From contig NZ_OY762655.1 in NCBI RefSeq assembly GCF_963666255.1, positions 1,054,001 through 1,118,000 on the forward strand: a DNA stretch of 64,000 bases. Reading direction: 5' to 3'. The DNA comes from an uncultured Propionivibrio sp. (lineage in GTDB: Bacteria > Pseudomonadota > Gammaproteobacteria > Burkholderiales > Rhodocyclaceae). The translations under genes were made by a program, and so were the position numbers. The notes beneath the pieces are model-generated. The model made no database searches and had not been told where the DNA came from. It saw only the letters and a list, made by a program, of their open reading frames with translations. Positions 1 through 10,864 of this stretch are shown piece by piece. How positions within the stretch are numbered: the first letter of the stretch is position 1; each line of letters opens with the position of its first letter.

Positions 1-357
1 GCACAGCCACGCGGCCAGACGATGGCGGCCACCGCGCTCGGCATGACGACGGCACAGACCTACCGCTACGTGCTGCTGCCGATGGCTTTTCGCCTGATCC
101 TGCCGCCGCTCACCTCGGAATTCATGAACGTCATGAAGAACAGCGCCGTCGCGCTGACGATCGGGCTCATGGAGCTGACCGCCAGGGCGCGTGCGATGCA
201 GGAATTCAGCTTCCAGGTCTTCGAGGCCTTCACTGCCGCGACGCTGCTCTACCTCGCGCTCAATCTCGTCATCGTGCTGTTCATGCGCCGACTCGAACGT
301 TTCGTCGCAGTGCCCGGTTTTACTGCCGCCCGCGATGCCGTCGCAGCGGCCCACTGA
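1..357 (+). CDS. gltJ: Glutamate/aspartate ABC transporter permease GltJ, 5'-truncated by window edge
   Basis: Inner-membrane permease of a type I amino acid importer for glutamate/aspartate. The reading frame is open from base 1, so the gene begins outside the window and only the last 118 or so residues are present. The visible part has the EAA-loop region (PRGQ, then ALGMTTAQTYRYVLLP) that contacts the ATPase, followed by two hydrophobic segments. The internal ATG at 22 lies inside this conserved loop and is not the true start. gltK follows after 27 bases and gltL after that, the usual gltJKL order; the binding-protein gene gltI is presumably upstream of the window. Confidence 0.9.
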   Translation, partial: AQPRGQTMAATALGMTTAQTYRYVLLPMAFRLILPPLTSEFMNVMKNSAVALTIGLMELTARARAMQEFSFQVFEAFTAATLLYLALNLVIVLFMRRLERFVAVPGFTAARDAVAAAH

Positions 358-384
358 GCGGAGAAGAAAAGAGGAAACCACGCC

Positions 385-1080
385 ATGCTCGCCCATTTCG
401 ATTTCGACGTCATCGCCCGCACCTGGCAGGTGCTGCTCTTTCAGGGACTCGTCTTCACGCTCCAGGTCACCGCGCTGTCGATGCTCGGCGGCATCGTCTT
501 CGGCACACTGCTCGCGATGATGCGCCTGTCATCGAACGTGGCGCTCTCGCGACTCGCCGCCGGCTATGTCAATGCGATGCGTTCGCTGCCGCTGGTGCTC
601 GTCATCTTCTGGTTCTACTTCCTGATGCCCTATATCGGCGCCTGGGTCACCGGCGCCAGCCAGCCGATCCGCGTCGGCGCGTTCGCCTCGGCGCTGATCA
701 CCTTCATCCTCTTCGAAGCCTGCTTCTACTGCGAGATCATGCGCGCCGGTATCCAGAGCATTCCGCGCGGCCAGGCCAACGCCGGTTATGCGCTCGGCTT
801 CAGCTACTGGCAGGTGATGAGCCAGATCATCCTGCCGCAGGCGTTCCGCAACATGCTGCCGGTATTGCTGACACAGACGATCGTGCTCTTTCAGGACGTC
901 TCGCTCGTCTACATCATCTCGCTGCCCGACTTTGTCACGCTCGCCAGCAAGATCGCCCAGCGCGACGGCCGCCTCGTCGAGATGTACGTCTTCGTCGCCC
1001 TCGTCTATTTCGTCGTCTGCCTGACGCTCTCGCAGGTCGTCAAGCGCCTGCAGACACGCCTCGCGGTCGCCACCCATTGA
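385..1080 (+). CDS. gltK: Glutamate/aspartate ABC transporter permease GltK
   Basis: Second membrane subunit of the glutamate/aspartate importer, 231 residues, close to the usual family length. It has an N-terminal transmembrane segment near residues 18-42, later hydrophobic spans, and the EAA loop around residues 125-150 ([19 protein letters not shown]). A purine-rich ribosome site (GAGGAAA) lies just before the ATG. It sits between gltJ and gltL with short gaps, so it is almost certainly co-transcribed. The exact substrate is inferred from similarity to the enterobacterial GltJKL proteins; other acidic or neutral amino acids cannot be excluded. Confidence 0.92.
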   Translation: MLAHFDFDVIARTWQVLLFQGLVFTLQVTALSMLGGIVFGTLLAMMRLSSNVALSRLAAGYVNAMRSLPLVLVIFWFYFLMPYIGAWVTGASQPIRVGAFASALITFILFEACFYCEIMRAGIQSIPRGQANAGYALGFSYWQVMSQIILPQAFRNMLPVLLTQTIVLFQDVSLVYIISLPDFVTLASKIAQRDGRLVEMYVFVALVYFVVCLTLSQVVKRLQTRLAVATH

Positions 1081-1111
1081 ACAACGCAAAATCCCCCACG
1101 GGAGAAACGCA

Positions 1112-1846
1112 ATGCCCATGATCGAAATCCACAAAATCAGCAAATGGTACGGTTCCTTCCATGCCCTCAAGGAATGCAGCACCAAGGTCAACAAGGGCGA
1201 GGTCGTCGTCGTCTGCGGCCCGTCCGGCTCGGGGAAATCGACGCTGATCAAGACCGTCAACGCGCTCGAACCGATCCAGCAGGGCGAGATTCTCGTCGAC
1301 GGCTACAGCGTCCATGACAGCCGCACCAACCTGCCTAAGCTGCGTTCGCGCATCGGCATGGTCTTTCAGAATTTCGAGTTGTTTCCGCATCTGTCGATCA
1401 CGCGCAACCTCGCCATCGCGCAGATGAAGGTGCTCGGCCGCGACAAGGACGAAGCCGTCGAGCGCGGCCTCAAGCTGCTCGACCGCGTCGGCCTCCTGGC
1501 GCACAAGGACAAGTATCCCGGCCAGCTCTCCGGCGGTCAGCAGCAGCGCGTCGCGATCGCGCGGGCGCTGGCGATGGACCCGATCGCCATGCTCTTCGAT
1601 GAACCGACCTCGGCGCTCGACCCCGAGATGATCAACGAGGTTCTCGACGTCATGGTCGAACTGGCGCAGGAAGGCATGACGATGATGGTCGTCACGCACG
1701 AGATGGGGTTTGCCAAGCGCGTCGCCGACCGCGTCATCTTCATGGACGCCGGCGAGATCGTCGAGGACGACAGCAAGGACCAGTTCTTCAGCCAGCCGAG
1801 GAGCGAGCGGGCGAAGGAATTCCTGTCCAAGATCCTGCTGCACTGA
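1112..1846 (+). CDS. gltL: Glutamate/aspartate ABC transporter ATP-binding protein GltL
   Basis: Cytoplasmic ATPase that powers the GltJK permease. All ABC motifs are readable: Walker [10 protein letters not shown] at residues 36-44, Q-loop after [11 protein letters not shown], signature LSGGQQQRV, Walker [14 protein letters not shown] and the switch histidine in VVTHEMGF. Length 244 is normal. The ATG at 1112 is chosen because GGAG lies seven bases before it; an ATG two codons later is also possible. It is the last gene of the gltJKL unit. A weak hairpin around 1854-1878 follows, but it has no T-run, so read-through toward the cytochrome gene is possible. Confidence 0.95.
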   Translation: MPMIEIHKISKWYGSFHALKECSTKVNKGEVVVVCGPSGSGKSTLIKTVNALEPIQQGEILVDGYSVHDSRTNLPKLRSRIGMVFQNFELFPHLSITRNLAIAQMKVLGRDKDEAVERGLKLLDRVGLLAHKDKYPGQLSGGQQQRVAIARALAMDPIAMLFDEPTSALDPEMINEVLDVMVELAQEGMTMMVVTHEMGFAKRVADRVIFMDAGEIVEDDSKDQFFSQPRSERAKEFLSKILLH

Positions 1847-1932
1847 ACACACGGGAACGCCTGAACTTGGGCGTCCCGGCGGGGTCTATGCAGCACGCAT
1901 CGCACGTTCGCATCACCCGCAAAGGATTGCTC

Positions 1933-2625
1933 ATGGCTCATCGCACTCAGGTATGGGATCTTCCCACCCGCATTTTTCACTGGTCACTGGCGACGCTCGT
2001 CGCCGGCGCCATCGTCACCGGCAAGATCGGCGGCAACGCCATCGTCTGGCACGGCCGCATCGGCCTGGCGCTCGTCGGGCTGATCGTCTTCCGCCTCACC
2101 TGGGGGTTTTTCGGCTCGACGCACGCGCGCTTCGCCAGCTTCGTGCCGACCCCGGCCCGGCTGCGCGCCTATCTGCGCGGCGAATGGGACGGACTCGGCC
2201 ACAACCCGCTCGGCGCACTCTCGGTACTGGCGTTGCTGGCACTGATCGGCGTACAACTGGCGACCGGGCTGCTCGCCAATGACGACATCGCCTTCCAGGG
2301 CCATCTCGCACCGCTGATCTCCAAGGAACTCAGCGACACGCTGAGCGGCCTGCACCGCCTGTTCATCAACGGACTGATCGGACTCATCGCCCTGCATCTC
2401 GCCGCCATCATGTTCTATGCCCACGTCAAGCGCGAGAACCTCGTCAAACCCATGCTGACGGGTTGGAAGGAAACCGACGACGCACCGAAGACGCCGGTCA
2501 GCGGCGGCGGTCCCCTGGCGCTGGTCGTCGCGCTGCTGCTGGCGTTCGCCGCCATCTACGGCAGCTCGGGCACCTGGATCGCGCCACCGCCCGTTGCCGA
2601 GGCGGCGCCAGCGCCGAGCTTCTGA
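1933..2625 (+). CDS. Cytochrome b561-type membrane protein
   Basis: About 230 residues, with the pattern of the Ni/Fe-hydrogenase-type cytochrome b561 family (COG3658): four main hydrophobic helices and histidines placed to bind two b-type haems, in RIFHWSL near the N-terminus, WHGRIGL, LHRLF and ALHLAA. These proteins pass electrons between membrane quinones and soluble cytochromes c. The ATG at 1933 is chosen over an in-frame TTG at 1867 because AAAGGA precedes it and because homologues begin at HRTQVWDLPTR. It faces a cytochrome c' gene across a shared terminator; in several betaproteobacteria such b561 and c' proteins are neighbours, suggesting but not proving partnership. Confidence 0.85.
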   Translation: MAHRTQVWDLPTRIFHWSLATLVAGAIVTGKIGGNAIVWHGRIGLALVGLIVFRLTWGFFGSTHARFASFVPTPARLRAYLRGEWDGLGHNPLGALSVLALLALIGVQLATGLLANDDIAFQGHLAPLISKELSDTLSGLHRLFINGLIGLIALHLAAIMFYAHVKRENLVKPMLTGWKETDDAPKTPVSGGGPLALVVALLLAFAAIYGSSGTWIAPPPVAEAAPAPSF

Positions 2626-2633
2626 ACGACCGC

Positions 2634-2665
2634 ATGAAAAAGCCGCCAACAGGCGGCTTTTTCAT
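2634..2665. terminator. Bidirectional intrinsic terminator
   Basis: A perfect 14-base-pair inverted repeat with a four-base loop (AACA). The stem is GC-rich at the top and ends in five A/T pairs, so both strands carry a T-run after the hairpin. It lies between the convergent cytochrome b561 and cytochrome c' genes and would stop both transcripts. Confidence 0.9.
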
Positions 2666-2693
2666 GTTCATGCCAGCGGCAAATGAGCGCCGG

Positions 2694-3149
2694 TCAATCC
2701 TTGCGGAAATTGTCGTGACAGGCCTTGCAGGTCGCGCCGGTCTTGCCGAACTGTGCCTTGATCGCCGCGACGTCGCCGGTCGCCGCTACCTTGGCCAGTT
2801 CGTTCGCCTCGCGATTGAAGTTGGTCCCCACTTCCTTCGCTTTGTCGGGTTGCTGGAAGAACTCCGGCTTGAGGCGGGTTTTCTGATCGCCGATGTCCTT
2901 GTCGGTCCCCGGCACAAATAGAGTGCCCAGCCCGGAGTTGGCAACCGCCGCGACGGCGTTGGCCGCCGCCACCACCTGTTCCTTGTTGAAGGTGCCGTCC
3001 ACATTGGCCTTGATCTTGCCCATGTTCCAGGACATGAAACTGAACGCCGCCTTGCGGGTCTTGATGACATCCTCGGGCTTGAGACTCTGTTGGGCGAGCA
3101 CGCTCCCGGCAAAACCGGCGAGCAAGGCGAGAACGAACACTTTTTTCAT
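2694..3149 (-). CDS. Cytochrome c' (class II c-type cytochrome)
   Basis: Periplasmic haem protein of 151 residues. It has a clear signal peptide (MKKVFVLALLAGFAGSVLA, cleavage after residue 19), a four-helix-bundle body and the class II haem motif CKACH at residues 141-145, at the extreme C-terminus as the family requires. Cytochromes c' bind NO and CO and may protect against nitrosative stress, or act in electron transfer. The ATG at 3149 is chosen because a GAGGTG ribosome site precedes it and the signal peptide starts there. The gene converges on a cytochrome b561 gene across a shared terminator. Confidence 0.92.
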   Translation of the reverse strand: MKKVFVLALLAGFAGSVLAQQSLKPEDVIKTRKAAFSFMSWNMGKIKANVDGTFNKEQVVAAANAVAAVANSGLGTLFVPGTDKDIGDQKTRLKPEFFQQPDKAKEVGTNFNREANELAKVAATGDVAAIKAQFGKTGATCKACHDNFRKD

Positions 3150-3276
3150 GAAGCACCTCATCAGGGACAGGAACCGGCGCCGGCGCCGGGAAAAATGCCG
3201 GCGCGATGAAACCGCGCCGACCCACATGCTGGCGGATTGGTCAGCGCGGCCCCCGAAAAGTTCAGCCCGGACGTTA

Positions 3277-3452
3277 GAGCCTATTTCGGCAGGGCTCGCG
3301 GGCCGCGTTGTCGATAGAGACGGATGGATGCAAGGCGCGAGGCGCAGCGCATGGTTGTTCCATGCGCAAGCGGAGCAACGCCGCAGACACCGCCCCTATC
3401 GGCAACCCGAAGGGCCACCGGCGCGGCCCACGATCCCTACCGAAATAGGCTC
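3277..3452. mobile_element. MITE-like element, copy 1 (176 bp)
   Basis: Non-coding element bounded by inverted ends GAGCCTATTTCGG and CCGAAATAGGCTC (13 bp perfect). The flanks are a direct TTA triplet on both sides (3274-3276 and 3453-3455), which looks like a target duplication. Inside are three more paired segments: GGGCCGCG with CGCGGCCC, GTTGTCGATAG with CTATCGGCAAC, and a hairpin GCGCATGG-TTGTT-CCATGCGC at 3347-3367. Close copies lie at 13081 and 24458 in the same orientation. The right-hand TTA is the complement of the stop codon of the neighbouring DUF2322-like gene. No transposase gene is present. It occupies most of the gap between the cytochrome c' and DUF2322-like genes. Confidence 0.85.
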
Positions 3453-3770
3453 TTAGACAGCGAAAACGTGCTTGATCCGCAGGCTTTTTTTCTGCTCGAC
3501 GAGTTCGATCAGGCGATCGATGTTCGGATGCTTGCCCGGATGCGCACGCGCATCGTCGGTATGCTCGGCGTAGAGTTCAAGGCCCTTCTTCGCCGCTTCG
3601 GGCGTGATCGCGCCGTAGGTCTGTGCCAGATGGTTATAGACCGCCAGCGAGCCTTGGCTGCCGGCCTTGTTCTCGATGGCAACAATGAGATTACCCTCGG
3701 CGTCGAGCAGGTTGATCGCCGCCAGATGCGAGATGCCGGGCAGCTTCTTGAGGTTGTCCGAAAATGACAT
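3453..3770 (-). CDS. DUF2322-like conserved protein
   Basis: A 105-residue soluble protein that I match from memory to the DUF2322 family, of unknown function. It starts MSFSDNLKKLPGISHL, then has a short beta-rich segment (NLIVAIENKAGSQGSLAVYN) and a helical C-terminal half ending KKSLRIKHVFAV. There is no signal peptide or membrane segment. GGAG precedes the ATG. Ten bases separate it from the purB stop, so it is likely to be the last gene of a purB unit. Its TAA stop coincides with the target triplet of the adjacent repeat element. Confidence 0.75.
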   Translation of the reverse strand: MSFSDNLKKLPGISHLAAINLLDAEGNLIVAIENKAGSQGSLAVYNHLAQTYGAITPEAAKKGLELYAEHTDDARAHPGKHPNIDRLIELVEQKKSLRIKHVFAV

Positions 3771-3780
3771 GCGGGACTCC

Positions 3781-5266
<1,486 letters not shown>

Positions 5267-5298
5267 GCCTCCCCATGATTACTCCCGCAAAAAAGCAG

Positions 5299-5907
5299 AT
5301 GAAGCTCATTGGATCGCTGACCAGCCCCTACGTCCGCAAGGTGCGGGTCGTTCTGGCCGAGAAGAAGATCGAATACGAATTCGAGATTGACTCCCCCTGG
5401 AACGCTGATTCGAACGTCCCGAACGTCAATCCACTCGGCAAAATTCCGGTTCTGGTTCTCGACGATTCGACAGTACTTTTCGATTCCCGCGTCATTGTCG
5501 AATACATCGACAGCGTCGCACCGAACAACAAGCTGATGCCCGAATCCAACCGCGAGCGCACCGAAGTCAAGCGCTGGGGCGCCGTCGCCGACGGCATCTG
5601 CGATTCGGCCGCCCTGATCTTTCTCGAGCGCAAGCGTCCGCCCATCCAGCAGAATCCGGAGTGGATCGAACGGCAGATCGACAAGATCCGCCGCAGCCTC
5701 GACTTCATGGCTGCGGAACTCGGCGAAAACGCGTTCTGCATGGGCAATCACTTCACCCTGGCCGACGTTGGCGTCGGCTGTGCACTGGGTTACCTGCTGC
5801 TCCGCTTCCAGGAAATCGACTGGCGCGAATCGCACCCCAACCTCGCCCGCCTCTACGACAAACTGATACAGCGGCCGGCATTCGCGGAAACCATCCCGCA
5901 AGCCTGA
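5299..5907 (+). CDS. Glutathione S-transferase family protein
   Basis: About 202 residues with an N-terminal thioredoxin-like domain (MKLIGSLTSPYVRKVRVVL, then the cis-proline region GKIPVLVLDD and the glutathione-contacting DSRVIVEYID) and an all-helical C-terminal domain. It probably conjugates or reduces small electrophiles with glutathione in the cytoplasm; the substrate is unknown. The start at 5299 is chosen because family members begin MKLIGS. An upstream in-frame ATG at 5275 lies on the predicted transcription start and would give a leaderless mRNA with eight extra residues. A strong terminator follows the gene, so it is probably monocistronic. Confidence 0.88.
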   Translation: MKLIGSLTSPYVRKVRVVLAEKKIEYEFEIDSPWNADSNVPNVNPLGKIPVLVLDDSTVLFDSRVIVEYIDSVAPNNKLMPESNRERTEVKRWGAVADGICDSAALIFLERKRPPIQQNPEWIERQIDKIRRSLDFMAAELGENAFCMGNHFTLADVGVGCALGYLLLRFQEIDWRESHPNLARLYDKLIQRPAFAETIPQA

Positions 5908-5950
5908 CCTGATTCGAAACATTGCGCCGTGTCTGCCGACCCGGCGCCGG

Positions 5951-5987
5951 AATCCCCGGACATCCGATGATGCTCCGGGGATTTTTT
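5951..5987 (+). terminator. Intrinsic terminator of the GST gene
   Basis: Perfect 10-bp stem (AATCCCCGGA with TCCGGGGATT), 13-base loop, then a run of T residues on the plus strand. It sits 43 bases after the glutathione S-transferase stop codon and before the convergent EamA transporter gene. Confidence 0.85.
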
Positions 5988-6036
5988 ATGCAGAACAGGA
6001 AATGTCGCGCAGCAACGCTGAGGAAGGTGCGCCGAA

Positions 6037-6935
6037 CTAGCGTGCCTCGCCGCGCGCCGCCAGATAGACGCCCGTCAGCGACAAGACGAAGCCGGCGGCC
6101 TGCAACGGGGCGAACGCCTCGCCGAACAGGCACCAGGCGAGGAAGGCGCTGCCGACCGGCTCGCCGAGCGTGACGACGCCGACGAAGGTGGTCGACACAT
6201 GGCGGAGCGACCAGTTATAGGCCGTATGCCCGAGAAGCTGGGGTCCGAGCGCCATGCCGAGCGCGGCGAGATACGCCGGCAGGCGGTAACCCGAAAGCGA
6301 TACACCGGCGATGCCACAACCGGCGAGCAGGAACAGCGCCGCCATGCCGTAAGCCAGCCAGATGTACGCGGTCAGCGGCATGCCGGCACGCAGACGCCGA
6401 CCGATCAGCAGATAGGCGGAAAAGCACCAGCTGCCGGCCAGTGCCAGCGCGCAGCCAAGCAGCGCGGCACGCCCGCCGGTCTCCGCACTCGCGTCGCTCC
6501 AGAAAATCATCAGGCTGCCGGCCAGCGAAACGACGATGCCGGCCAGCGTCAGTCGGCTCGTCCGCTCGCCAAAGAAGGCGAACGATGCCAGCGCAATCCA
6601 GACCGGGTTGGTCGTCACCAGCGCCGTGCTGCTGGCCACCGAGGTCGTTTCGAGCGAACTGATCCAGGCGGCGAAATGCAAGGCGAGAAAGAAACCGGCG
6701 CCGACCGCCAACGCCAACTGGCGTCGCGTCAGGGACTGCAACTCGGTCCGCGACTGCCCCCAGGCGAGCGGCGTCACGACCAGTGCGGCGATACCGAGAC
6801 GCAGCGCGGCGATCGCCAGTGACGGCAAGCCGCCCTCCTGCGCCAGCCGCGCCAGAATCGCGCCGAACGAAATCACCAGCACGCCGAGGCCGAGCACGAA
6901 GAACGGCAGGCGACGCGACACCGCCTTCTCGCCGA

Positions 6936-6939
<4 letters not shown>
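6037..6939 (-). CDS. EamA/RhaT-family (DMT) transporter
   Basis: A 300-residue membrane protein with about ten hydrophobic helices in two repeated halves, the EamA pattern. The second half ends with the typical TLGEPVGSAFLAWCLFGEAF motif. Members export amino acids or other metabolites; the substrate is not readable. Its ATG overlaps the livF stop codon (ATGA, 6936-6939), so it is translationally coupled to the branched-chain amino acid importer. This suggests an exporter that balances uptake of the same or related compounds, but that is inference. Confidence 0.88.
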
Positions 6940-7666
<727 letters not shown>

Positions 7667-7670
<4 letters not shown>

Positions 7671-8512
7671 GGCGCCGCCCCTTCCATGCTTGCGTCCACG
7701 TTCTCGTCTTCTTCCTCGCCGAGATAGGCCTGGATGACGCTTGGATTGTTGCGGATTTCCTCGGGCGTGCCCTCGGCGATCTTGCGGCCGTAATTGAGCA
7801 CGCAGATATGATCGGAGACGTTCATTACCACGCTCATGTCATGCTCGATGAGCAGAATCGACAGGTCGTCGTCGGCGACCAGCGACTGCAGCAGTTCGTT
7901 GAGTTCGGCCGACTCGCGCGGATTGAGGCCAGCGGCCGGTTCGTCGAGGCAGAGCAGGACCGGATCGACGCAGAGCGCGCGGGCGATCTCGATGCGCCGC
8001 TGCGTGCCGTAGGGCAGGTCGCCGGCGGCGACATCGGCCTTGTCGATCAGCTTGAGCCGGGTCAGCCAGCCGACCGCCGTCTCCAGCGCCCTGGCTTCGG
8101 CGCGCCGGTACGCCGGCAGGCCGAGCAAGCCGGCGAGCGAGAAGCCGGATGCGGCCTGCAGCGGATTGTGCTGCGCCACGATCAGGTTCTCGAGCACCGT
8201 CATGCGCGGGAACAGGCGAATGTTCTGGAAGGTGCGCACGACCTGCGCCCGGTGCGCCACCGCGTGGCTCGGCAGGTTCTCAAGCGCCAGCACGCCGCGC
8301 TGCGGGTGATTGAGACGGACCGTGCCGAGCGTCGGCTTGTAGAAGCCCGTCATGCAGTTGAACAAGGTCGTCTTGCCGGCGCCGTTGGGACCGATGACCG
8401 CGGTGATCTTGCGCGCCGGCACGGCGAGCGAGAGGTCATCGATCGCCGTCAAGCCACCGAAGCGCATGGTCAGCCGGTCGACGCTGAGGATGGGCTGCAT
8501 CGTTTCGTTCAT
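7667..8512 (-). CDS. livG: Branched-chain amino acid ABC transporter ATPase LivG
   Basis: Second ATPase of the importer, 281 residues. Walker A GPNGAGKTT is at residues 41-49, the LivG-type signature is LPYGTQRRIEIARAL (Y in place of the second S/G) and Walker B is LLCLDEPAAGLNP. A short acidic C-terminal extension (EEEDENVDASMEG) is beyond the usual family length. Start and stop overlap livM and livF by four bases each. Confidence 0.95.
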
Positions 8513-9810
8513 TCCCCGCCCTCCTTGCGCGCGACCCGCAAGGTCGGCTCGCGCCGCGAGAGGATGCCGCCCGGCCGCCAGATCATGATCAGGATCATCG
8601 CGGCGCCGAAGAGCAGCATGCGGAATTCGGAAAAATCGCGCCCGAGTTCGGGCAGCAGCACCAGCACCAGCGAGGCAAGGACGACGCCGAGCTGGCTGCC
8701 CATGCCGCCGAGCACGACGATGGCGAGGATGATCGCCGACTCGTTGAAGGTGAAAGACTCCGGCGAGATGAAGCCCTGCCGCGCGGCGAAGAAGACGCCG
8801 GCGATGCCGCCAAGCATGGCGCCGAAGACGAAGGCCGAGAGCTTGACGCCGGTGACGTTGATGCCGAGCGCCCGACAGGCGATCTCATCTTCGCGCACGG
8901 CTTCCCAGGCGCGCCCGATCGGCAGCTTGCGCAGACGCGTCACCAGCAGGTTGGTGATCAGGCAGAGCAGCAGGATGACGTAATACAGGAAGACGATGCG
9001 ATGCATCGGCGAGAATTCGAGACCGAAGAAGCCGGCAAAGCTCGGCGTGTCGCCGGGCGGACGGAACGGCAGGCCGAAGAAGCTCGGGCGGGGAATCGAA
9101 GCGATGCCGTTCGGTCCGCCGGAAAAATCGGTCCAGTTGACCAGCACGACGCGGATGATCTCGCCGAAGCCGAGCGTGACGATGGCGAGGTAGTCGCCGC
9201 GCAAGCGCAGGCTCGGCCAGCCGACGAGCAGGCCGGCCAGCGCGGCGATGCCGCCGGCCACCGGCAATGCCGCCCAGAAGCCCCAGCCGAACTGCGTCGA
9301 CAACAACGCATAGGCATAGGCGCCGACGGCGTAGAAAGCGACATGGCCAAGATCGAGCAGGCCGGCGAGGCCGACAACGACGTTGAGGCCCCAGCCGAGC
9401 ATCACGTAAATCAGCACGGTCGTCGCCGTATCGACGACGTAGCGGTTATCGGAGAAAAAAATCGGCATGAGCAGCGCCAGCACGAGAGCCGCGATACCCA
9501 GATGTCGCACCCATCCCGCACCGCCCGCCGAGGCGGCCGTCGTCGCGCCCTCGGCGCGCTCGCGCAAGCGTTTTCCGGCGCTGACGCGATCGATCGAATA
9601 GCGCAACACCAGGCGTCCGACGAACACCGCCAGCACAAAGGCGCCGAGCAGCGGCCAGCGCGTCGCCACCTGCAGCGCGCCGCCCTGATCGACGGTCGTC
9701 AGGCCGACCATCGGCACCCCGAGCAGAAGCCCGATCAGCGCCACCGACGCCGCATCCTTGCAACGTTCGGCCAGCGTCAGCGCGTCATGAACGAGAACCG
9801 GCGCGCGCAT
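8509..9810 (-). CDS. livM: Branched-chain amino acid ABC transporter permease LivM
   Basis: Membrane subunit, 433 residues, of the long LivM type with an extra hydrophobic N-terminal region (residues 20-70) before the core permease fold. The core carries LNVVVGLAGLLDLGHVAFYAVG and the cytoplasmic loop GRAWEAVREDEIACRALGIN that docks on LivG/LivF. Its start overlaps the livH stop by one base (TGATG) and its stop overlaps the livG start by four bases, indicating coupled translation. Confidence 0.95.
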   Translation of the reverse strand: MRAPVLVHDALTLAERCKDAASVALIGLLLGVPMVGLTTVDQGGALQVATRWPLLGAFVLAVFVGRLVLRYSIDRVSAGKRLRERAEGATTAASAGGAGWVRHLGIAALVLALLMPIFFSDNRYVVDTATTVLIYVMLGWGLNVVVGLAGLLDLGHVAFYAVGAYAYALLSTQFGWGFWAALPVAGGIAALAGLLVGWPSLRLRGDYLAIVTLGFGEIIRVVLVNWTDFSGGPNGIASIPRPSFFGLPFRPPGDTPSFAGFFGLEFSPMHRIVFLYYVILLLCLITNLLVTRLRKLPIGRAWEAVREDEIACRALGINVTGVKLSAFVFGAMLGGIAGVFFAARQGFISPESFTFNESAIILAIVVLGGMGSQLGVVLASLVLVLLPELGRDFSEFRMLLFGAAMILIMIWRPGGILSRREPTLRVARKEGGE

Positions 9811-10724
9811 CAGACTTTCTCCACTTCAGGCCGGCCGAGCAGGCCGGAAGGACGGAACATCAGCACCAGGATGAGGATCGAGAAGGTCGCCACATCCTTG
9901 TACTCGGGCGACAGGTAGGCCGCCCAGAAGGCCTCGATCAGGCCGATCAGCACGCCGCCGAGCATCGCGCCCGGCATCGAGCCGATGCCGCCGAGCACGG
10001 CAGCGGTGAACGCCTTGATGCCGGCAACGAAGCCGATGTAGAAATCGACAACGCCGTAATAGACGGTGACCAACACGCCGGCGACCGCGGCGAGCGTCGC
10101 ACCGAGCATGAAGGTCAGCGAGATGATGCGATCGACATGGATGCCGAGCAGTCCGGTCATCGTCATATCCTGTTCGCAGGCGCGCTGCTGACGCCCGAAC
10201 GAGGTGCGCGAAATCATCCAGGTGAAGCCGCTCATCAGCAGCACCGTGACGACGATGATCAGCACCTGCGAATACGACAGATGCACGGTGAAGCCATCGG
10301 CCTCGAAGAGATCGAAACCACCGACGAGCACCGGCGGGATCGGCTTGACGCGGGCACCCTGCGTCAGCTGGACCATGTTCTGCAAAAAGATCGACATGCC
10401 GATCGCCGAGATCAGCGGCGCCAGGCGCGTCGAACCGCGCAGTGGGCGGTAAGCGGTACGCTCGACGGCCCAGCCATAGACCGAGGTGAACAACACCGAA
10501 ACGAAGAGCACGACGGCGAGGGCCAGCGGCACCGACGTGATGCCGGCGGCGGCGAGCAGCGTGAAGGCGGTCACCGCGATGAACGCGCTGACCATGTAGA
10601 TGTCGCCGTGGGCGAAATTGATCATGCCGATGATGCCGTACACCATCGTGTAGCCGATCGCGATCAGGCCATAGACGGCGCCGAGCGTCAGACCGTTGAT
10701 CAACTGTTGCAATGCGAGGGCCAT
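9810..10724 (-). CDS. livH: Branched-chain amino acid ABC transporter permease LivH
   Basis: Membrane subunit, 304 residues, with about eight helices. It starts LQQLINGLTLGAVYGLIAIG and has the NFAHGDIYM segment typical of LivH, and the docking loop FGRQQRACEQDMTMTGLLGI. A GGGGAG ribosome site precedes the ATG. It lies 140 bases after the binding-protein gene, with a GC-rich hairpin between them. Confidence 0.95.
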   Translation of the reverse strand: MALALQQLINGLTLGAVYGLIAIGYTMVYGIIGMINFAHGDIYMVSAFIAVTAFTLLAAAGITSVPLALAVVLFVSVLFTSVYGWAVERTAYRPLRGSTRLAPLISAIGMSIFLQNMVQLTQGARVKPIPPVLVGGFDLFEADGFTVHLSYSQVLIIVVTVLLMSGFTWMISRTSFGRQQRACEQDMTMTGLLGIHVDRIISLTFMLGATLAAVAGVLVTVYYGVVDFYIGFVAGIKAFTAAVLGGIGSMPGAMLGGVLIGLIEAFWAAYLSPEYKDVATFSILILVLMFRPSGLLGRPEVEKV

Positions 10725-10774
10725 GCCACTCCCCGAAAACAGAAACCTAATGAAACCGAAACATCAACGAAACG

Positions 10775-10795
10775 CCGGGGCGCGCTGCGCCCCGG
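10775..10795 (-). terminator. Attenuator-like hairpin between livJ/K and livH
   Basis: Nine-base perfect GC stem (CCGGGGCGC with GCGCCCCGG) and a three-base loop in the gap between the binding-protein gene and livH. Only a poor T-run follows on the minus strand. Partial termination or 3' stabilisation here would give more binding protein than permease, as is common in such operons; that role is inferred. Confidence 0.5.
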
Positions 10796-10864
10796 TCTGC
10801 CGAACCGCCTGCCGCGCCACGCCACCCGCCACACCGCCGGACGGCCGAGGCACGGCGAAAGCGG

